Assembly (NCBI RefSeq): GCF_001042525.2
Contig: NZ_CP011921.2
Location: 248,001 to 312,000 of the forward strand
Source: Francisella orientalis FNO12
GTDB taxonomy: Bacteria; Pseudomonadota; Gammaproteobacteria; Francisellales; Francisellaceae
Direction: 5' to 3'
DNA length: 64,000 nt
This document shows positions 29,739 through 38,834 of the stretch, one piece after another. The translations under genes were made by a program, and so were the position numbers. The notes beneath the pieces are model-generated. The model had not been told where the DNA came from. It saw only the letters and a program-made list of their open reading frames with translations, and ran no database searches. The first letter of the stretch is position 1; each line of letters starts with the position of its first letter.

Positions 29739-31078
29739 ATGTTGATGAAAAATAATCTATCTTTATTAATATTAACAGGTTTGATAATTATATTAGTAGA
29801 TTCTGTGAGAAATTTGCCTTCTTTAGCTGTATTTGGTGAGTATTTGCCATTATTTTTTATAATTGGTGTTGTATTTTTTCTTATACCTGTATCATTTATT
29901 TCGGCTGAACTTAGTGCAAACTTCGCCGATCAACATCAAAATCAGATCTTTCAGTGGTGTTCAAAGGATATTAATGATAATGCTGGTATGTTTGCAATTT
30001 GGGCACAATGGAGTAGTAATGTAATCTGGTTTCCTGCTAGTTTGCTATTTATGTCATCCACTATATATTCTGTGTTTGGTTTCGTGAATCCTCTAGCTAT
30101 AGCTAGTATTATGGTAACTGTGTATTTGTTGATAATGGTTGTTAATCATTTTGGTATCAAAGAATCTGCGGTAGTATCTTTTATATGTATGATTCTTGGA
30201 GTAGTAGTTCCTGTTTTGGTACTTTTTATATTTATTGGTTTTTGGTTGGTTAAGGGCTATCCTCTAGAGCTCAAAATATCTCAGATATCATTTAATTTAT
30301 CAGCGCTGAAAGATATATCTGCATTAACTGTGGTTATTATTTCTTTTTTTTGGATAGAGTTATGTTTAGTATATGTTCAGATGCTAAAAGATCCTCAGAA
30401 AACATTTACTAGAGCAATTTTTTTAGCAGTAATATTTATTGTATTAATGATGTTTTTGGGAGCTTTGACTATAGCTTTTCTAATTCCAGCTGGTTCTATA
30501 AGTTTATACAATGGTCTTTTTGAGACTTTTAAGATTGGTTTTGAAAGACTAGGTTTACCAGCCGCAATGCCTTTGATTAGTATTGGTTTAGTTTTAGGAG
30601 CATTTGGCTCGGCTATCAGTTGGGCTTTAAGTCCTGCTGTGAGTTTGCGCCAAGCTGCTGAAAGAGGCTACTTACCAAAGAGATTTTCTACTAATAACAG
30701 TTATGGCGTTCCTAGTAATATTTTATATGTACAAGGGTTAGTTGTTGTTGGATTATCATTGATAACAACTATGGTGAATAATATGAATTCTTTTTATTGG
30801 GTGTTAATATCACTTAATACAGAAGTATATTTGACTATGTATATTTTGATGTTTTTAGCAGCGTTACGACTTAGAAAAACAGCTAAAAAAATATTATACA
30901 CAATGAGCTAATTTTTTATAGTTTATGTGTTATGGGTATTTTAGGTATCCTAGTTGCTATGATAGCAGGGTTTGTCATGCCGAAGAATTTGATAAGTATC
31001 GATTCATTGACTTATGCAGGATTATATTTATGTGGATTCTTATTTGTTTGCTCATTATTTATGCTTTTTGTTTATTAG
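29739..31078 (+). pseudogene. APC-family amino-acid antiporter (GadC-like), frameshifted near the C-terminus
   Basis: The main frame (29739-30911) gives 390 residues of an APC transporter resembling glutamate/GABA antiporters (N-terminal D-S-V-R-N-L-P-S-L-A, then W-C-S-K-D-I). It stops after L-R-K-T-A-K-K-I-L. Two frames of shift later the sequence continues H-N-E-L-I-F-Y-S-L-C-V-M-G-I-L-G with two more helices to TAG 31076-31078. An A7 run at 30885-30891 is the likely break (eight A restores the frame). A product lacking the last helices might still be made. It diverges from alr with only ~10 bases between them. Confidence 0.72.
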
Positions 31079-31150
31079 CGAAATAATCATTTCAGAGATC
31101 AATTATAAAATATTTATGTGTATAATTTGTAATTTTTCAGTCACATTTTA

Positions 31151-31855
31151 TCAAAATCTTATAATTTTTGAAATTTCTCTATTTAGCTCTGGCAGGAACA
31201 TGTACTTTAATAGTGAGCGTAAAAAATTTAGTTTTCTATAATTTTTTGAATATATATTAAGATTAACGTACATCTTTGAAATACATGCTTTTATTGAGCT
31301 TGATGTATAATTCATTAGTTTTGCTATTTGATTATATTCTAGATTATGTTCAATTAGATACTTAAGAGTCTGGTATTCTTTAGCTGTGAATTTAAGTGTT
31401 TCAAAATAATATTTAAACTCAATTATTGGTGCATCGTTGAGCGTGTAAATTCTACATTTAATTAAATCATTATTTTGTAGAATCTTAATTCTAACCAAAA
31501 TATAGTTTTTACCATCCTCATCATAAAATGGTATTTTTTCTGTTAGAATCGTTGCTGGTTCAATACCAGTCTAATTTGCTAGTGATTCAGTTGAAAGATA
31601 GTACGATTTTGAATCAATTGATATTTTCTCTCCGATAGCATAATCATAGACATCATCTTTCCACAATTCTATATCTTGATCTGATAGGCCTTGCAATTCT
31701 TTTAGACTAGCTACTTCTGTCGACTTTAAGAACATGTGATTACAAGTTATTACTTGTCCTTTAGCATTTTTTATAGCGTAACCAAAAGAGCTGTGTTTAT
31801 TATTATTAACTATATCTGTAGCAGTTTTAAGGTTAATTAGCTTATCTACTAACAT
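31151..31855 (-). pseudogene. PAS-LuxR transcriptional regulator interrupted by one in-frame TAG
   Basis: Two open frames, 31855-31571 and 31498-31151, are in the same register and separated only by TAG at 31573-31571. The intervening codons read T-G-I-E-P-A-T-I-L-T-E-K-I-P and then E-D-G-K-N-Y-I-L-V-R. The product would be 234 residues: an N-terminal PAS-like sensor (F-G-Y-A-I-K-N-A-K-G-Q-V-I) and a C-terminal LuxR-type helix-turn-helix (F-T-A-K-E-Y-Q-T-L-K-Y-L, N-Q-I-A-K-L-M-N-Y-T-S-S-S-I-K). Context suggests a regulator of the flanking amino-acid transporter genes. The single lesion makes this the least damaged broken gene here. Confidence 0.75.
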
Positions 31856-31957
31856 TTCTTAGCTATTCAAAATATCAATTTGATCTAGAGTTTAGCTAAA
31901 ATATTTGATTATAACAAGTTAGAGGGAAAGAGATTTGAGTCAAATAATTGAGATATT

Positions 31958-33459
31958 TTAATCTTCAACAATATTATCTTTATTAGCAGTTTCTTTACAG
32001 TATGCCACATAGCGCTTATCAGTAACTACAATATAGAATATAGCTCCAGCAATTGCATTAATTATATAGTTTTCTACAGGAGCTTTAGCACATATAAATA
32101 TTATAAAAGGAAGTACCAGTATCATTAGAGTTTTGATGCTGACACGTTTATATTCAAAAAGCAGAATATAATAACCAGTACAGCGAGAATCACGCCGAGA
32201 TAAATATTAGATAAGATATCAACAGTATTTAATAGGAGTGTTAAAAGTACAAATACAACTAGACCGAATATTCTTAATCTAGGAGCTATAGCACCCATAC
32301 TAACAGGAGCAGCCATATAACCGATAATATTGAAACCTGTAACAAATAGCATCAAAGCAGCCTAGTTATCAGCAAACATCAAGAAGATTGCACATAAAAT
32401 AAAGTTAGCAATAAGTGATTTTCTCGAAATATTAACTTTTTGATTTATTTTAGCAAAAAATCTTGGCATTTGACCTTCAGCAGACATCGCGTATAACATT
32501 CTAGAAGAAGCACCAAGATAACTATATCCAGTTGCAGAAGGGCTAACAATACTATCGATGATTAATAGTACGGCAATATATCCTAGTCCTATCATTGTTG
32601 CAACCTGTAGTAAAGGAGACTCGAAATCTAGTCCAGCCCAACCACTTTTTTCAATAAGGTAGCTATGCGGTACAGCTTCCATAAAGGCATATTGTAAAGC
32701 AATATAGAGTATTAAAACTATTGTTAGCGATAGTATTATTGCTATAGGAACATTTCTAGAAGGGGTTTTGATTTCACTACTGTAAGCAACCACTATCTAG
32801 AAACCATTAAATGTATACACAAGCCCACCGGCAACAATTGCAGTAAGAGCATTATAAGCTGTAAAGTTATTGTTAGGTATCTCTGGAGATAATAGGCTAT
32901 GATGTTCACCACTATGTGTAAACGCATAAACAATAAATATAACGACTATAAGCGCGGGCACAGTCATCTTGAATATAGTTATACTATTATTAACACTAGA
33001 TAGGAGTTTTACACCATAAAAGTTAATGATTAGGTAAAGAAAAAGAATAAACAGAGATAATATCATTCCATAAGTTGAGATACCCTTCCATCTATTAACC
33101 AGCTAAAACTTTTTAATCCTGCTAAATATTGAGTAGTTGCTTGAGCCTCTGTAGAAATCATGACCACAACACCAAACCAGTTGGCAAAGGCAAAAGGCAT
33201 TGCGAATAAGCTGTTATGGGAAAGAGCGCTAGATCTTGTAGTAGCTCCTCTTACCGGAAATACCGAAATAACTTTTGCTAGACATAGTTCAACCATCATA
33301 ATCACAATTGATGCTAGTACCCATGCTAAAAATGCCCAGTTCCCAGCGGCTTTTGCTGTAAGCTGAGCACTAAATAGCCACTCGGAGCCAACCCATGGAT
33401 GTCACCCCAATAAGTACAGCACTCAGTAGAGATATTTTCTTCGAATTAATCGTCCCCAT
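31958..33459 (-). pseudogene. APC-superfamily amino-acid permease with frameshifts and two amber codons
   Basis: The ATG at 33459 gives M-G-T-I-N-S-K-K-I-S-L-L-S-A-V, typical of APC permeases. The frame slips near 33385 (the continuation G-S-E-W-L-F-S-A-Q-L-T-A-K is readable) and near 33080. In-frame TAG codons lie at 32796-32794 (N-G-F-*-I-V-V-A-Y, where Gln is usual) and 32361-32359 (A-D-N-*-A-A-L-M). A T5 run near 32155 causes the final shift into F-E-Y-K-R-V-S-I-K, which ends with TAA at 31960-31958. Full length would be ~500 residues. The closest type by eye is the aspartate/glutamate:proton symporter group. Confidence 0.85.
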
Positions 33460-33553
33460 TATAAGTTTCCCTATTTTTAAAAAACACAGGTAATTTAGAA
33501 TATACACTTTAATCGAGCCATTTAGCAATAGAGTTATTTGTTAAACTGAAAAA

Positions 33554-33832
33554 TTAGAAGGTAAAGTTTTTGCTAATACCAGTATAAAATCCTCCGGAGC
33601 TATTCTGACCTTGAATATCAACTTGATATGGGGATGAGTTTGTTTTAATAGGTTTATATTGTTGATTATAGAGAGGACCATAGTTGCTAATATAAGGGCT
33701 TAGATTTTTATCATACCTGAAGTTAGGTTGCTCTGTAAATCCTGTGTAAGGATAGAGAGATGGGACTGCGACAGCTAGATTTATGCTAAGGAAGTATAAA
33801 AAGAATATAAATAGTTTATATCTATGTATCAT
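33554..33832 (-). CDS. Small secreted protein of unknown function
   Basis: 92 residues with a Sec signal peptide (hydrophobic 7-22, probable cleavage after A-V-A) and a mature part of ~68 residues rich in Tyr, Pro, Asn and Ser with no Cys. It ends G-F-Y-T-G-I-S-K-N-F-T-F; an aromatic final residue is common in outer-membrane beta-barrel proteins but the protein is far too short for a barrel. It lies 12 bases downstream of the next gene on the same strand. Confidence 0.5.
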   Translation of the reverse strand: MIHRYKLFIFFLYFLSINLAVAVPSLYPYTGFTEQPNFRYDKNLSPYISNYGPLYNQQYKPIKTNSSPYQVDIQGQNSSGGFYTGISKNFTF

Positions 33833-33844
33833 CTACTACTATGC

Positions 33845-34588
33845 TTAAATCGAGTAAAATAGTAAATTTAAGGGAGAGAAGTGTAGTGTCTCTCTAAAGG
33901 GATTATCAACTTTCTTAATATATTTTTTTACCATTCTATAATGGATATTATTGATTTTCTCTAATGATTTAAGTTTTTTGCTCAAGCTTATCTTTTTATA
34001 GTGTTGTAACCATTGATTAGCTATATTTCTAAAATCTTCATTAGACATAGTAGGAGTAATCTTATTATCAAACGAAATTTGATTATAAAAATGTTTAGGC
34101 ATACAGAAAATATGTCTTATTATCTCATTATTAATATTAACTTGTTTAATCAAAGATTCATCAGTTGCTGCAAAATCATTTAGATACATCATTTTCAAAG
34201 TTTCTATACCTAGGAAATTATTAGATATATGGCACTTAAAATCTATTTCTGTAGCACTACTATTATCTATAGATGTACTTATATCATCTGCTAAATGCTT
34301 GTATAGAGTTTTAGCATCAAAAACTTCAGCTAATTTTTTTAGTTGAGGAGATGAAATACTTTTATCATTATTTAAGTTATTTACTTCTTTAAGCCACCAA
34401 TTCATTTTTTCATTAGCAATCTCAATATTATTGTATAGCTCGGTGCATGAAATTATTTGAGACTTTATTTGATCAAGAAGATAAAGAATCTCTTGTTTTT
34501 TTGTACTAAGTTTACGATATGCAAAGTAAACTACCGATCCATATGGAGGGAGCTTCTCATTGGGATAATTAAAATAGTTATACTGCAT
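33845..34588 (-). CDS. Uncharacterised protein, possible squalene/phytoene synthase fold
   Basis: 247 residues, soluble, mostly helical. The stretch A-N-E-K-M-N-W-W-L-K-E-V-N-N-L resembles the K-L-x-W-W-R-x-E segment of the squalene/phytoene synthase family, and L-S-T-K-K-Q-E-I-L-Y-L-L resembles the helix before it. The Asp-rich metal-binding motifs of active prenyl synthases are not clearly present, so it may be a divergent non-catalytic relative (NDUFAF6-like). It starts 2 bases after the ubiG stop, so it is translated with ubiG, a quinone gene. Confidence 0.5.
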   Translation of the reverse strand: MQYNYFNYPNEKLPPYGSVVYFAYRKLSTKKQEILYLLDQIKSQIISCTELYNNIEIANEKMNWWLKEVNNLNNDKSISSPQLKKLAEVFDAKTLYKHLADDISTSIDNSSATEIDFKCHISNNFLGIETLKMMYLNDFAATDESLIKQVNINNEIIRHIFCMPKHFYNQISFDNKITPTMSNEDFRNIANQWLQHYKKISLSKKLKSLEKINNIHYRMVKKYIKKVDNPFRETLHFSPLNLLFYSI

Positions 34589-34590
34589 AT

Positions 34591-35286
34591 TTATACCTTT
34601 TTGAATGCGACAATATAGTTAACATTGGTATCCTTACCAAGCTTAAAGCTATCAGCGAGTGGATTATAGTGTACACCGGTTATTTCGATGGCACTAAAAC
34701 CATATTTCTCAGCTGTTTTTATAAGTTCATAAGGTTTAATAAATTTAGTGTATTGATGTGTTCCCTGAGGTACCATTTTTAAGATGTGTTCGGCAGCAAC
34801 TATAGATAATAAATATGACTTAAGATTCCTATTTAATGTTGATGCAAAAAATAGCCCATCTTTTTTGGTAAGTTTTGAAATAGAAGCAATAATACTTTCA
34901 GGGTCTGGAACATGTTCCAACATTTCCATACAAGTTACAACATCAAATTGAGTATTACTGTTAGTAACAAAATCTTCAATAGTGGAATTTATATACTCTA
35001 TCTCAATATTACTTAGCTTGGCATGCTCCTTAGCTATACTAATAGCTTGTGAAGAAGCATCTAACCCATAGGTATCATTAGTTTGTTTTTTTAATGATTC
35101 TGTTAGAATTCCACCACCACAACCTATATCAATAATTTTCTTATCATCTAAGTTTATATGTTTTTTGATAAATTCTAATCTTAAAGGGTTTACTTGGTGT
35201 AGGGTTTTTAATTTTCCATTTGGATTCCACCAATCACTGGCTAAACGAGAAAATTTATCGACTTCATTATTATCTATATTGCTCAT
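34591..35286 (-). CDS. ubiG: Ubiquinone biosynthesis O-methyltransferase UbiG
   Basis: 231 residues. Near the start is the UbiG hallmark F-S-R-L-A-S-D-W-W-N-P-N-G-K-L-K-T-L-H-Q. SAM-binding motif I-D-I-G-C-G-G-G-I-L-T-E-S-L follows, then E-M-L-E-H-V-P-D-P and the late P-Q-G-T-H-Q-Y-T-K-F-I-K-P. It methylates both the polyprenyl-dihydroxybenzene and the demethylubiquinol intermediates in ubiquinone synthesis. Divergent from mlaA; the 145-base gap holds the promoters. Confidence 0.94.
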   Translation of the reverse strand: MSNIDNNEVDKFSRLASDWWNPNGKLKTLHQVNPLRLEFIKKHINLDDKKIIDIGCGGGILTESLKKQTNDTYGLDASSQAISIAKEHAKLSNIEIEYINSTIEDFVTNSNTQFDVVTCMEMLEHVPDPESIIASISKLTKKDGLFFASTLNRNLKSYLLSIVAAEHILKMVPQGTHQYTKFIKPYELIKTAEKYGFSAIEITGVHYNPLADSFKLGKDTNVNYIVAFKKV

Positions 35287-35380
35287 GCTTATTATTTTTT
35301 ATTAGATATATATTTTTTAAATAATATCAAAGATATAGTATCTAAGAAAATTTTTATTAGAGTTTTTGATACTAATTTAC

Positions 35381-35386
35381 TATAAT
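35381..35386 (+). promoter_or_regulatory. Candidate -10 box (TATAAT) for mlaA
   Basis: Consensus TATAAT followed by AGGG, 46 bases before the mlaA ATG in the ubiG/mlaA divergent region. No good -35 hexamer at standard spacing; a TTGATA lies too close (9 bases). Confidence 0.35.
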
Positions 35387-35431
35387 AGGGTCTGTATATT
35401 TTTACCAACCTGAAATAAGAGACTAATTTTA

Positions 35432-36532
35432 ATGAAATCAAATGTTAAGAATATTTTAATGTTGTCTATTGTGGGGATAACTTTGGGTAGTTGTTCTAGC
35501 ATGAAAGCAACTAAAGATAATCGCGATCCTTTTGAGAGCTATAATAGATCAATGTATGCTTTTAATGATAAAGCATATGAGACATTAACTCCAGCAGCAA
35601 ATGCATATGATGCTACTGTTCCGGATTCGTTCAAAAGTGGTATATTTAATATATTCGAGAACTTAGCAGAACCTGCGAGAATTATGAATGATTTATTCCA
35701 AGGTGAATTAGACTATGCTGGCGATGATAGTGTAAGGTTCTTAACAAATACAACTTTAGGTCTTGTAGGTTATTTTGATGTCGCTGATAGTTGGTTCAAT
35801 AAGCCAATGAGATATCACCAAAGCTTTGCTGTTACTCTACATAAGTGGGGTGTATATGATGATAATGAGGCATCTCCTTATGTTGTATGGCCTTTGATTG
35901 GACCAGGTACTTTAGAAGATGTTACAACAGGTGTAGATGCTTTATTCAATCCATTGACGTATATATTCTTCTTCGCGCCTGTAGCACCAGCTATTTCTTG
36001 GGGTGTGAGTGTTGGTACTACTGGTACATATTATGTAAACCAAGGTGTATCATACTTACCTTCTTATTCGAATCTGAAAGAGGTATCAGTAGATCCATAT
36101 ATAGCAATGAGAAATGCTTATCTACAAAGTTATGACTATGGTATAGCTAAAGTGCTTAAGCAAAATCTACGTAAAGATGATGCAGCACTTCAGACAGATA
36201 TGGCAGTACTTGGTGTATTAGGAATGGATAATGATAATATAGAAGGCAAAATTGCTACGACGGGTTCAGCAGCTGCTAAGTCTTCAGAGCCACCAGTTAT
36301 ATTTAAGAGTAATATTGGTACTGTTAATAAAGCTACTCAAGTTCAAGAAGCGTTTGATCAGACTTATTCAAAAGATAGTACTGCTCTTGACTTGGCTCAC
36401 ACTGATAAAGATGACACTATAGAAACTGAGTCAGAAAAACCTCAAACTCAAATTAATGATGCTAAAGCTGACTTACCAGGAGACGCAGATTCTCCAGCAG
36501 CTACTTTACAAACTCTTGCTGAACAAGGCTAA
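35432..36532 (+). CDS. mlaA: Outer-membrane lipoprotein MlaA (VacJ)
   Basis: 366 residues. Lipoprotein signal with lipobox L-G-S-C (Cys21). The MlaA domain begins D-P-F-E-S-Y-N-R-S-M-Y-A-F-N-D and contains F-L-T-N-T-T-L-G-L-V-G-Y-F-D-V-A and G-P-L-I-G-P-G-T-type blocks (here W-P-L-I-G-P-G-T). It sits in the outer membrane as a donut-shaped channel extracting misplaced phospholipids and handing them to MlaC. The family is usually ~250 residues; here ~100-130 extra C-terminal residues are hydrophilic, Asp/Ala/Thr-rich and apparently disordered. The inner-membrane and periplasmic parts are encoded 500 bases away on the opposite strand. Confidence 0.93.
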   Translation: MKSNVKNILMLSIVGITLGSCSSMKATKDNRDPFESYNRSMYAFNDKAYETLTPAANAYDATVPDSFKSGIFNIFENLAEPARIMNDLFQGELDYAGDDSVRFLTNTTLGLVGYFDVADSWFNKPMRYHQSFAVTLHKWGVYDDNEASPYVVWPLIGPGTLEDVTTGVDALFNPLTYIFFFAPVAPAISWGVSVGTTGTYYVNQGVSYLPSYSNLKEVSVDPYIAMRNAYLQSYDYGIAKVLKQNLRKDDAALQTDMAVLGVLGMDNDNIEGKIATTGSAAAKSSEPPVIFKSNIGTVNKATQVQEAFDQTYSKDSTALDLAHTDKDDTIETESEKPQTQINDAKADLPGDADSPAATLQTLAEQG

Positions 36533-36574
36533 GTTGTTATATTCTTTTAAAAAAATTATAAATCTATCTTTATT

Positions 36575-37013
36575 TTCATTTCTTAGTTATAGAGACTATA
36601 CATCTAACGGCCTCAGCTAGCTCATAGATATAAGAGCAATCAATGGGAATTATATTTTTGAAGTGATTTTACTTAACTGGCTAATAGCAATAATGTCACT
36701 GTCTATATGACATTGTGTAAGATATATGTTGTGCTTTGTAACTAGTATATTTACGTACAAACCAAATGCGGAGCTAAAATCCTTATCATAAGTATTAGCT
36801 TCGCAGTATGAAGTAATGATTATCTCCGAGATTTTAATATTAGGTAAGAACTAGATATATTCGTTTTTAATCTTGATGAGTAGTTGTTATCTGATAAGTA
36901 TTAATTACTACATTATTTCTGTCTTAAATTTTTATAGTAGTTTGATGTTGAGGAAGCTGCTAGAACAATAAGTTCATTATCACCTATGACGCGATTCAAT
37001 GCTATGGTGTATG
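36575..37013 (-). pseudogene. Relic coding sequence of unknown identity
   Basis: This 485-base gap has no full gene, but the minus strand holds runs of plausible protein in shifting frames: L-P-Y-T-I-A-L-N-R-V-I-G-D-N-E-L-I-V-L-A, later I-I-I-T-S-Y-C-E-A-N-T-Y-D-K-D-F-S-S-A-F, and finally I-P-I-D-C-S-Y-I-Y-E-L-A-E-A-V-R before a stop near 36577. Stops and shifts separate the pieces. I cannot name the family. It is upstream in direction of the ibaG/mla operon tail and has no surviving start codon that I can defend. Confidence 0.4.
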
Positions 37014-37017
37014 GTAA

Positions 37018-37254
37018 TTATTTAACTTCATTAGTAGCGATAGTTTTCATTGCTATAGCATGAAGTTCACCAGAAATGATATACTCGTTTATTTTAGAGT
37101 AAACCAATTGCTGTCTTTTAACTTTGCTTTTCATATCGTTAAAATCATCAGCAATTATAGTAGCTGAAAAATGTACATTATCATCACTTTGAATATCGGC
37201 GTTACAGTTTGTTAGTGAATTTTCTAAAATATCTTTAAGTTGTTCTTTTGTCAT
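37018..37254 (-). CDS. ibaG: BolA/IbaG-family protein
   Basis: 78 residues from ATG 37254, which is preceded by GGGAGA at ideal spacing; a TTG at 37266 would add four residues but lacks a ribosome site. The sequence shows the BolA fold: D-D-x-V-H-F-S-A-T-I-I, the Asp-rich loop, then K-R-Q-Q-L-V-Y-S-K-I-N-E and L-H-A-I-A-M-K-T. BolA-type proteins work with monothiol glutaredoxins in Fe-S cluster handling. The position after mlaB is the same as E. coli ibaG (yrbA), which supports the symbol. Confidence 0.85.
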   Translation of the reverse strand: MTKEQLKDILENSLTNCNADIQSDDNVHFSATIIADDFNDMKSKVKRQQLVYSKINEYIISGELHAIAMKTIATNEVK

Positions 37255-37271
37255 ATTTTCTCCCAATATTA

Positions 37272-37565
37272 CTAAATTATATATTCTTTTAATATAGTAT
37301 TTGCACCATGAACCTTCGCTAAAGAAAGTGTTTTTTGATCAATATTTTCTAGCTTTAGTTGTATATTATTTTTTTTAGCACATTTTATATATTCAATGAT
37401 TAGTGATAAACCTGAGCTATCGATTTTTTTACATTTTGAAAAATCAATAATCCATATGTCGCCTAGCGTAGTTAGTTCTTTTTTATATGTTTTATAGAGT
37501 TGAGAAACTGTTTTTAGTATCAATTCTGATTCTATAACCCATTTATTATTATTTATCTTTATCAT
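37272..37565 (-). CDS. mlaB: Mla system STAS-domain protein MlaB
   Basis: 97 residues forming a STAS domain: central W-I-I-D-F-S-K-C-K-K-I-D-S-S-G-L-S-L-I, with Ser in the D-S-S-G loop at the position conserved in MlaB and anti-sigma antagonists. MlaB binds the cytosolic side of MlaF and is needed for ABC transporter assembly and activity. Its start overlaps the mlaC stop by four bases (ATGA type), so translation is coupled. Confidence 0.85.
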   Translation of the reverse strand: MIKINNNKWVIESELILKTVSQLYKTYKKELTTLGDIWIIDFSKCKKIDSSGLSLIIEYIKCAKKNNIQLKLENIDQKTLSLAKVHGANTILKEYII

Positions 37566-38227
37566 TCTATACTTTGAAGATTATAGTTCATGTCTAAAAG
37601 TTTCGGATATGTTTTTTCTTTGATTTTTTGAGTAACTTTTTGAGCAGCTTCTGTCATCTCAGGAACAGTTTTGTAGGCTGCAAATTGTTGTTGATATGTT
37701 CTTAGAATACTTACGCCAGCAACATCAAAGTCATATATATGCCATTGATTATCTTTTTGGAACATTTTTACTGCAAAGTCTGAGCTTTGATTGTTATCAA
37801 TGTTAGTAATTTTACCATTTACAACAACTATAGGTTTTTTCTCCCAGCTATTATCATCCTTATTGAATGGGAATAGTGTCAATCTATATTTTCCAGCGTA
37901 GGCAACATTTTTAGCATACATGAATGCTAACATTTCAGTTGCCGAACGTATAAATTGTTTTTGTTCCTCTGGAGTCGCTTGTTTCCATTTTGGAGTACCA
38001 GCTACAAGTTGTGCAATCACTTTAGGCGCAACTATTGGAATAATTTCTGCATCAACAAGACGCAATAATTTATATGGGTCTTGTTTGTATTCATCAGCAT
38101 TTTTGATTAGCTTATCTTGAGTTTGTACTATAGTTCTGTTGAGCATATCAACTGGATTTTCTATAGCCCAAGCACTTGATATAGTCAATACCATAATTAT
38201 AAATAAAATTGAAATTTTACGTAGCAT
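37562..38227 (-). CDS. mlaC: Periplasmic phospholipid carrier MlaC
   Basis: 221 residues. A signal peptide ends near A-W-A (20-22). The mature protein shows MlaC features: the P-Y-K-L-L-R-L-V-D region, P-E-E-Q-K-Q-F-I-R-S-A-T-E, and the C-terminal W-H-I-Y-D-F-D-V-A-G-V-S-I-L. MlaC ferries phospholipid between outer-membrane MlaA and the MlaFEDB complex (Ttg2D/Tol_Tol_Ttg2 family). It lies in the mlaFEDCB order on the minus strand. Confidence 0.92.
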   Translation of the reverse strand: MLRKISILFIIMVLTISSAWAIENPVDMLNRTIVQTQDKLIKNADEYKQDPYKLLRLVDAEIIPIVAPKVIAQLVAGTPKWKQATPEEQKQFIRSATEMLAFMYAKNVAYAGKYRLTLFPFNKDDNSWEKKPIVVVNGKITNIDNNQSSDFAVKMFQKDNQWHIYDFDVAGVSILRTYQQQFAAYKTVPEMTEAAQKVTQKIKEKTYPKLLDMNYNLQSIE

Positions 38228-38303
38228 ATTCAGTTTCCCTAGATTTAATTTACGAGCATAGATTTTAATACAAAAATAATATATTTAAAAGTAGCAAATC
38301 TTA

Positions 38304-38834
38304 TCACTTACCTTTGTCGTCATCCTTTCCTGCGACAAAGGTATTTATTAATGATCCTAGATCTAAAGCAGATTGTGTATTTTCTAGCTCTATCACACTA
38401 CCTTGGTGTAGATACTTATCTTGCTCGGAGTTGATCTCGGTATGACCAATACCTGCTATAGACATTATATCTTCACTAGGTGGAGTTAGCGCAACATAGT
38501 TATCTCCTAAAATGCCTGACATTGCTATTGCAGCAGAGTAGTTAGCAGGAATTTTCTTATCGCTATTTATTGCTATAGAGACTGCTGCCATAAAGCCATT
38601 ATAGGTTTTTTCTAATGAAATTTTTGTCACTCTACCTACTTCTACACCAGCAATTTTTACAGAAGCATTTGTGCGTAGAGATCCCACATTTTTAAAATCC
38701 GCTTCAATTGTATATTCATTTGATCCAAAGGATTTAAAAGAGGTTCCACTTACTTTGAATGTTAAAAATATAAGGCATAAAACACCTATAATGATAAAAA
38801 TCCCTACAGAGGTTTCAAAATGCTTATTCCTCAT
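38304..38834 (-). CDS. mlaD: Mla system MCE-domain protein MlaD
   Basis: 176 residues from the ATG at 38834, which overlaps the mlaE stop (TAATG). A longer frame to 38897 exists but would cover the mlaE C-terminus. One membrane anchor (8-28) precedes an MCE domain: Y-T-I-E-A-D-F-K-N-V-G-S-L, then V-K-I-A-G-V-E-V-G-R-V-T-K-I-S-L. The tail has hydrophobic residues (S-A-L-D-L-G-S-L-I-N) that form the hexamer's central pore helix. It binds lipid in the periplasm above the MlaE channel. Confidence 0.92.
   Translation of the reverse strand: MRNKHFETSVGIFIIIGVLCLIFLTFKVSGTSFKSFGSNEYTIEADFKNVGSLRTNASVKIAGVEVGRVTKISLEKTYNGFMAAVSIAINSDKKIPANYSAAIAMSGILGDNYVALTPPSEDIMSIAGIGHTEINSEQDKYLHQGSVIELENTQSALDLGSLINTFVAGKDDDKGK

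Noticed and set aside
30885-31078. Separate small membrane protein after the GadC-like gene
   Set aside because: The frame ending at 31078 starts within the A7 run and supplies the missing last helices of the same transporter.
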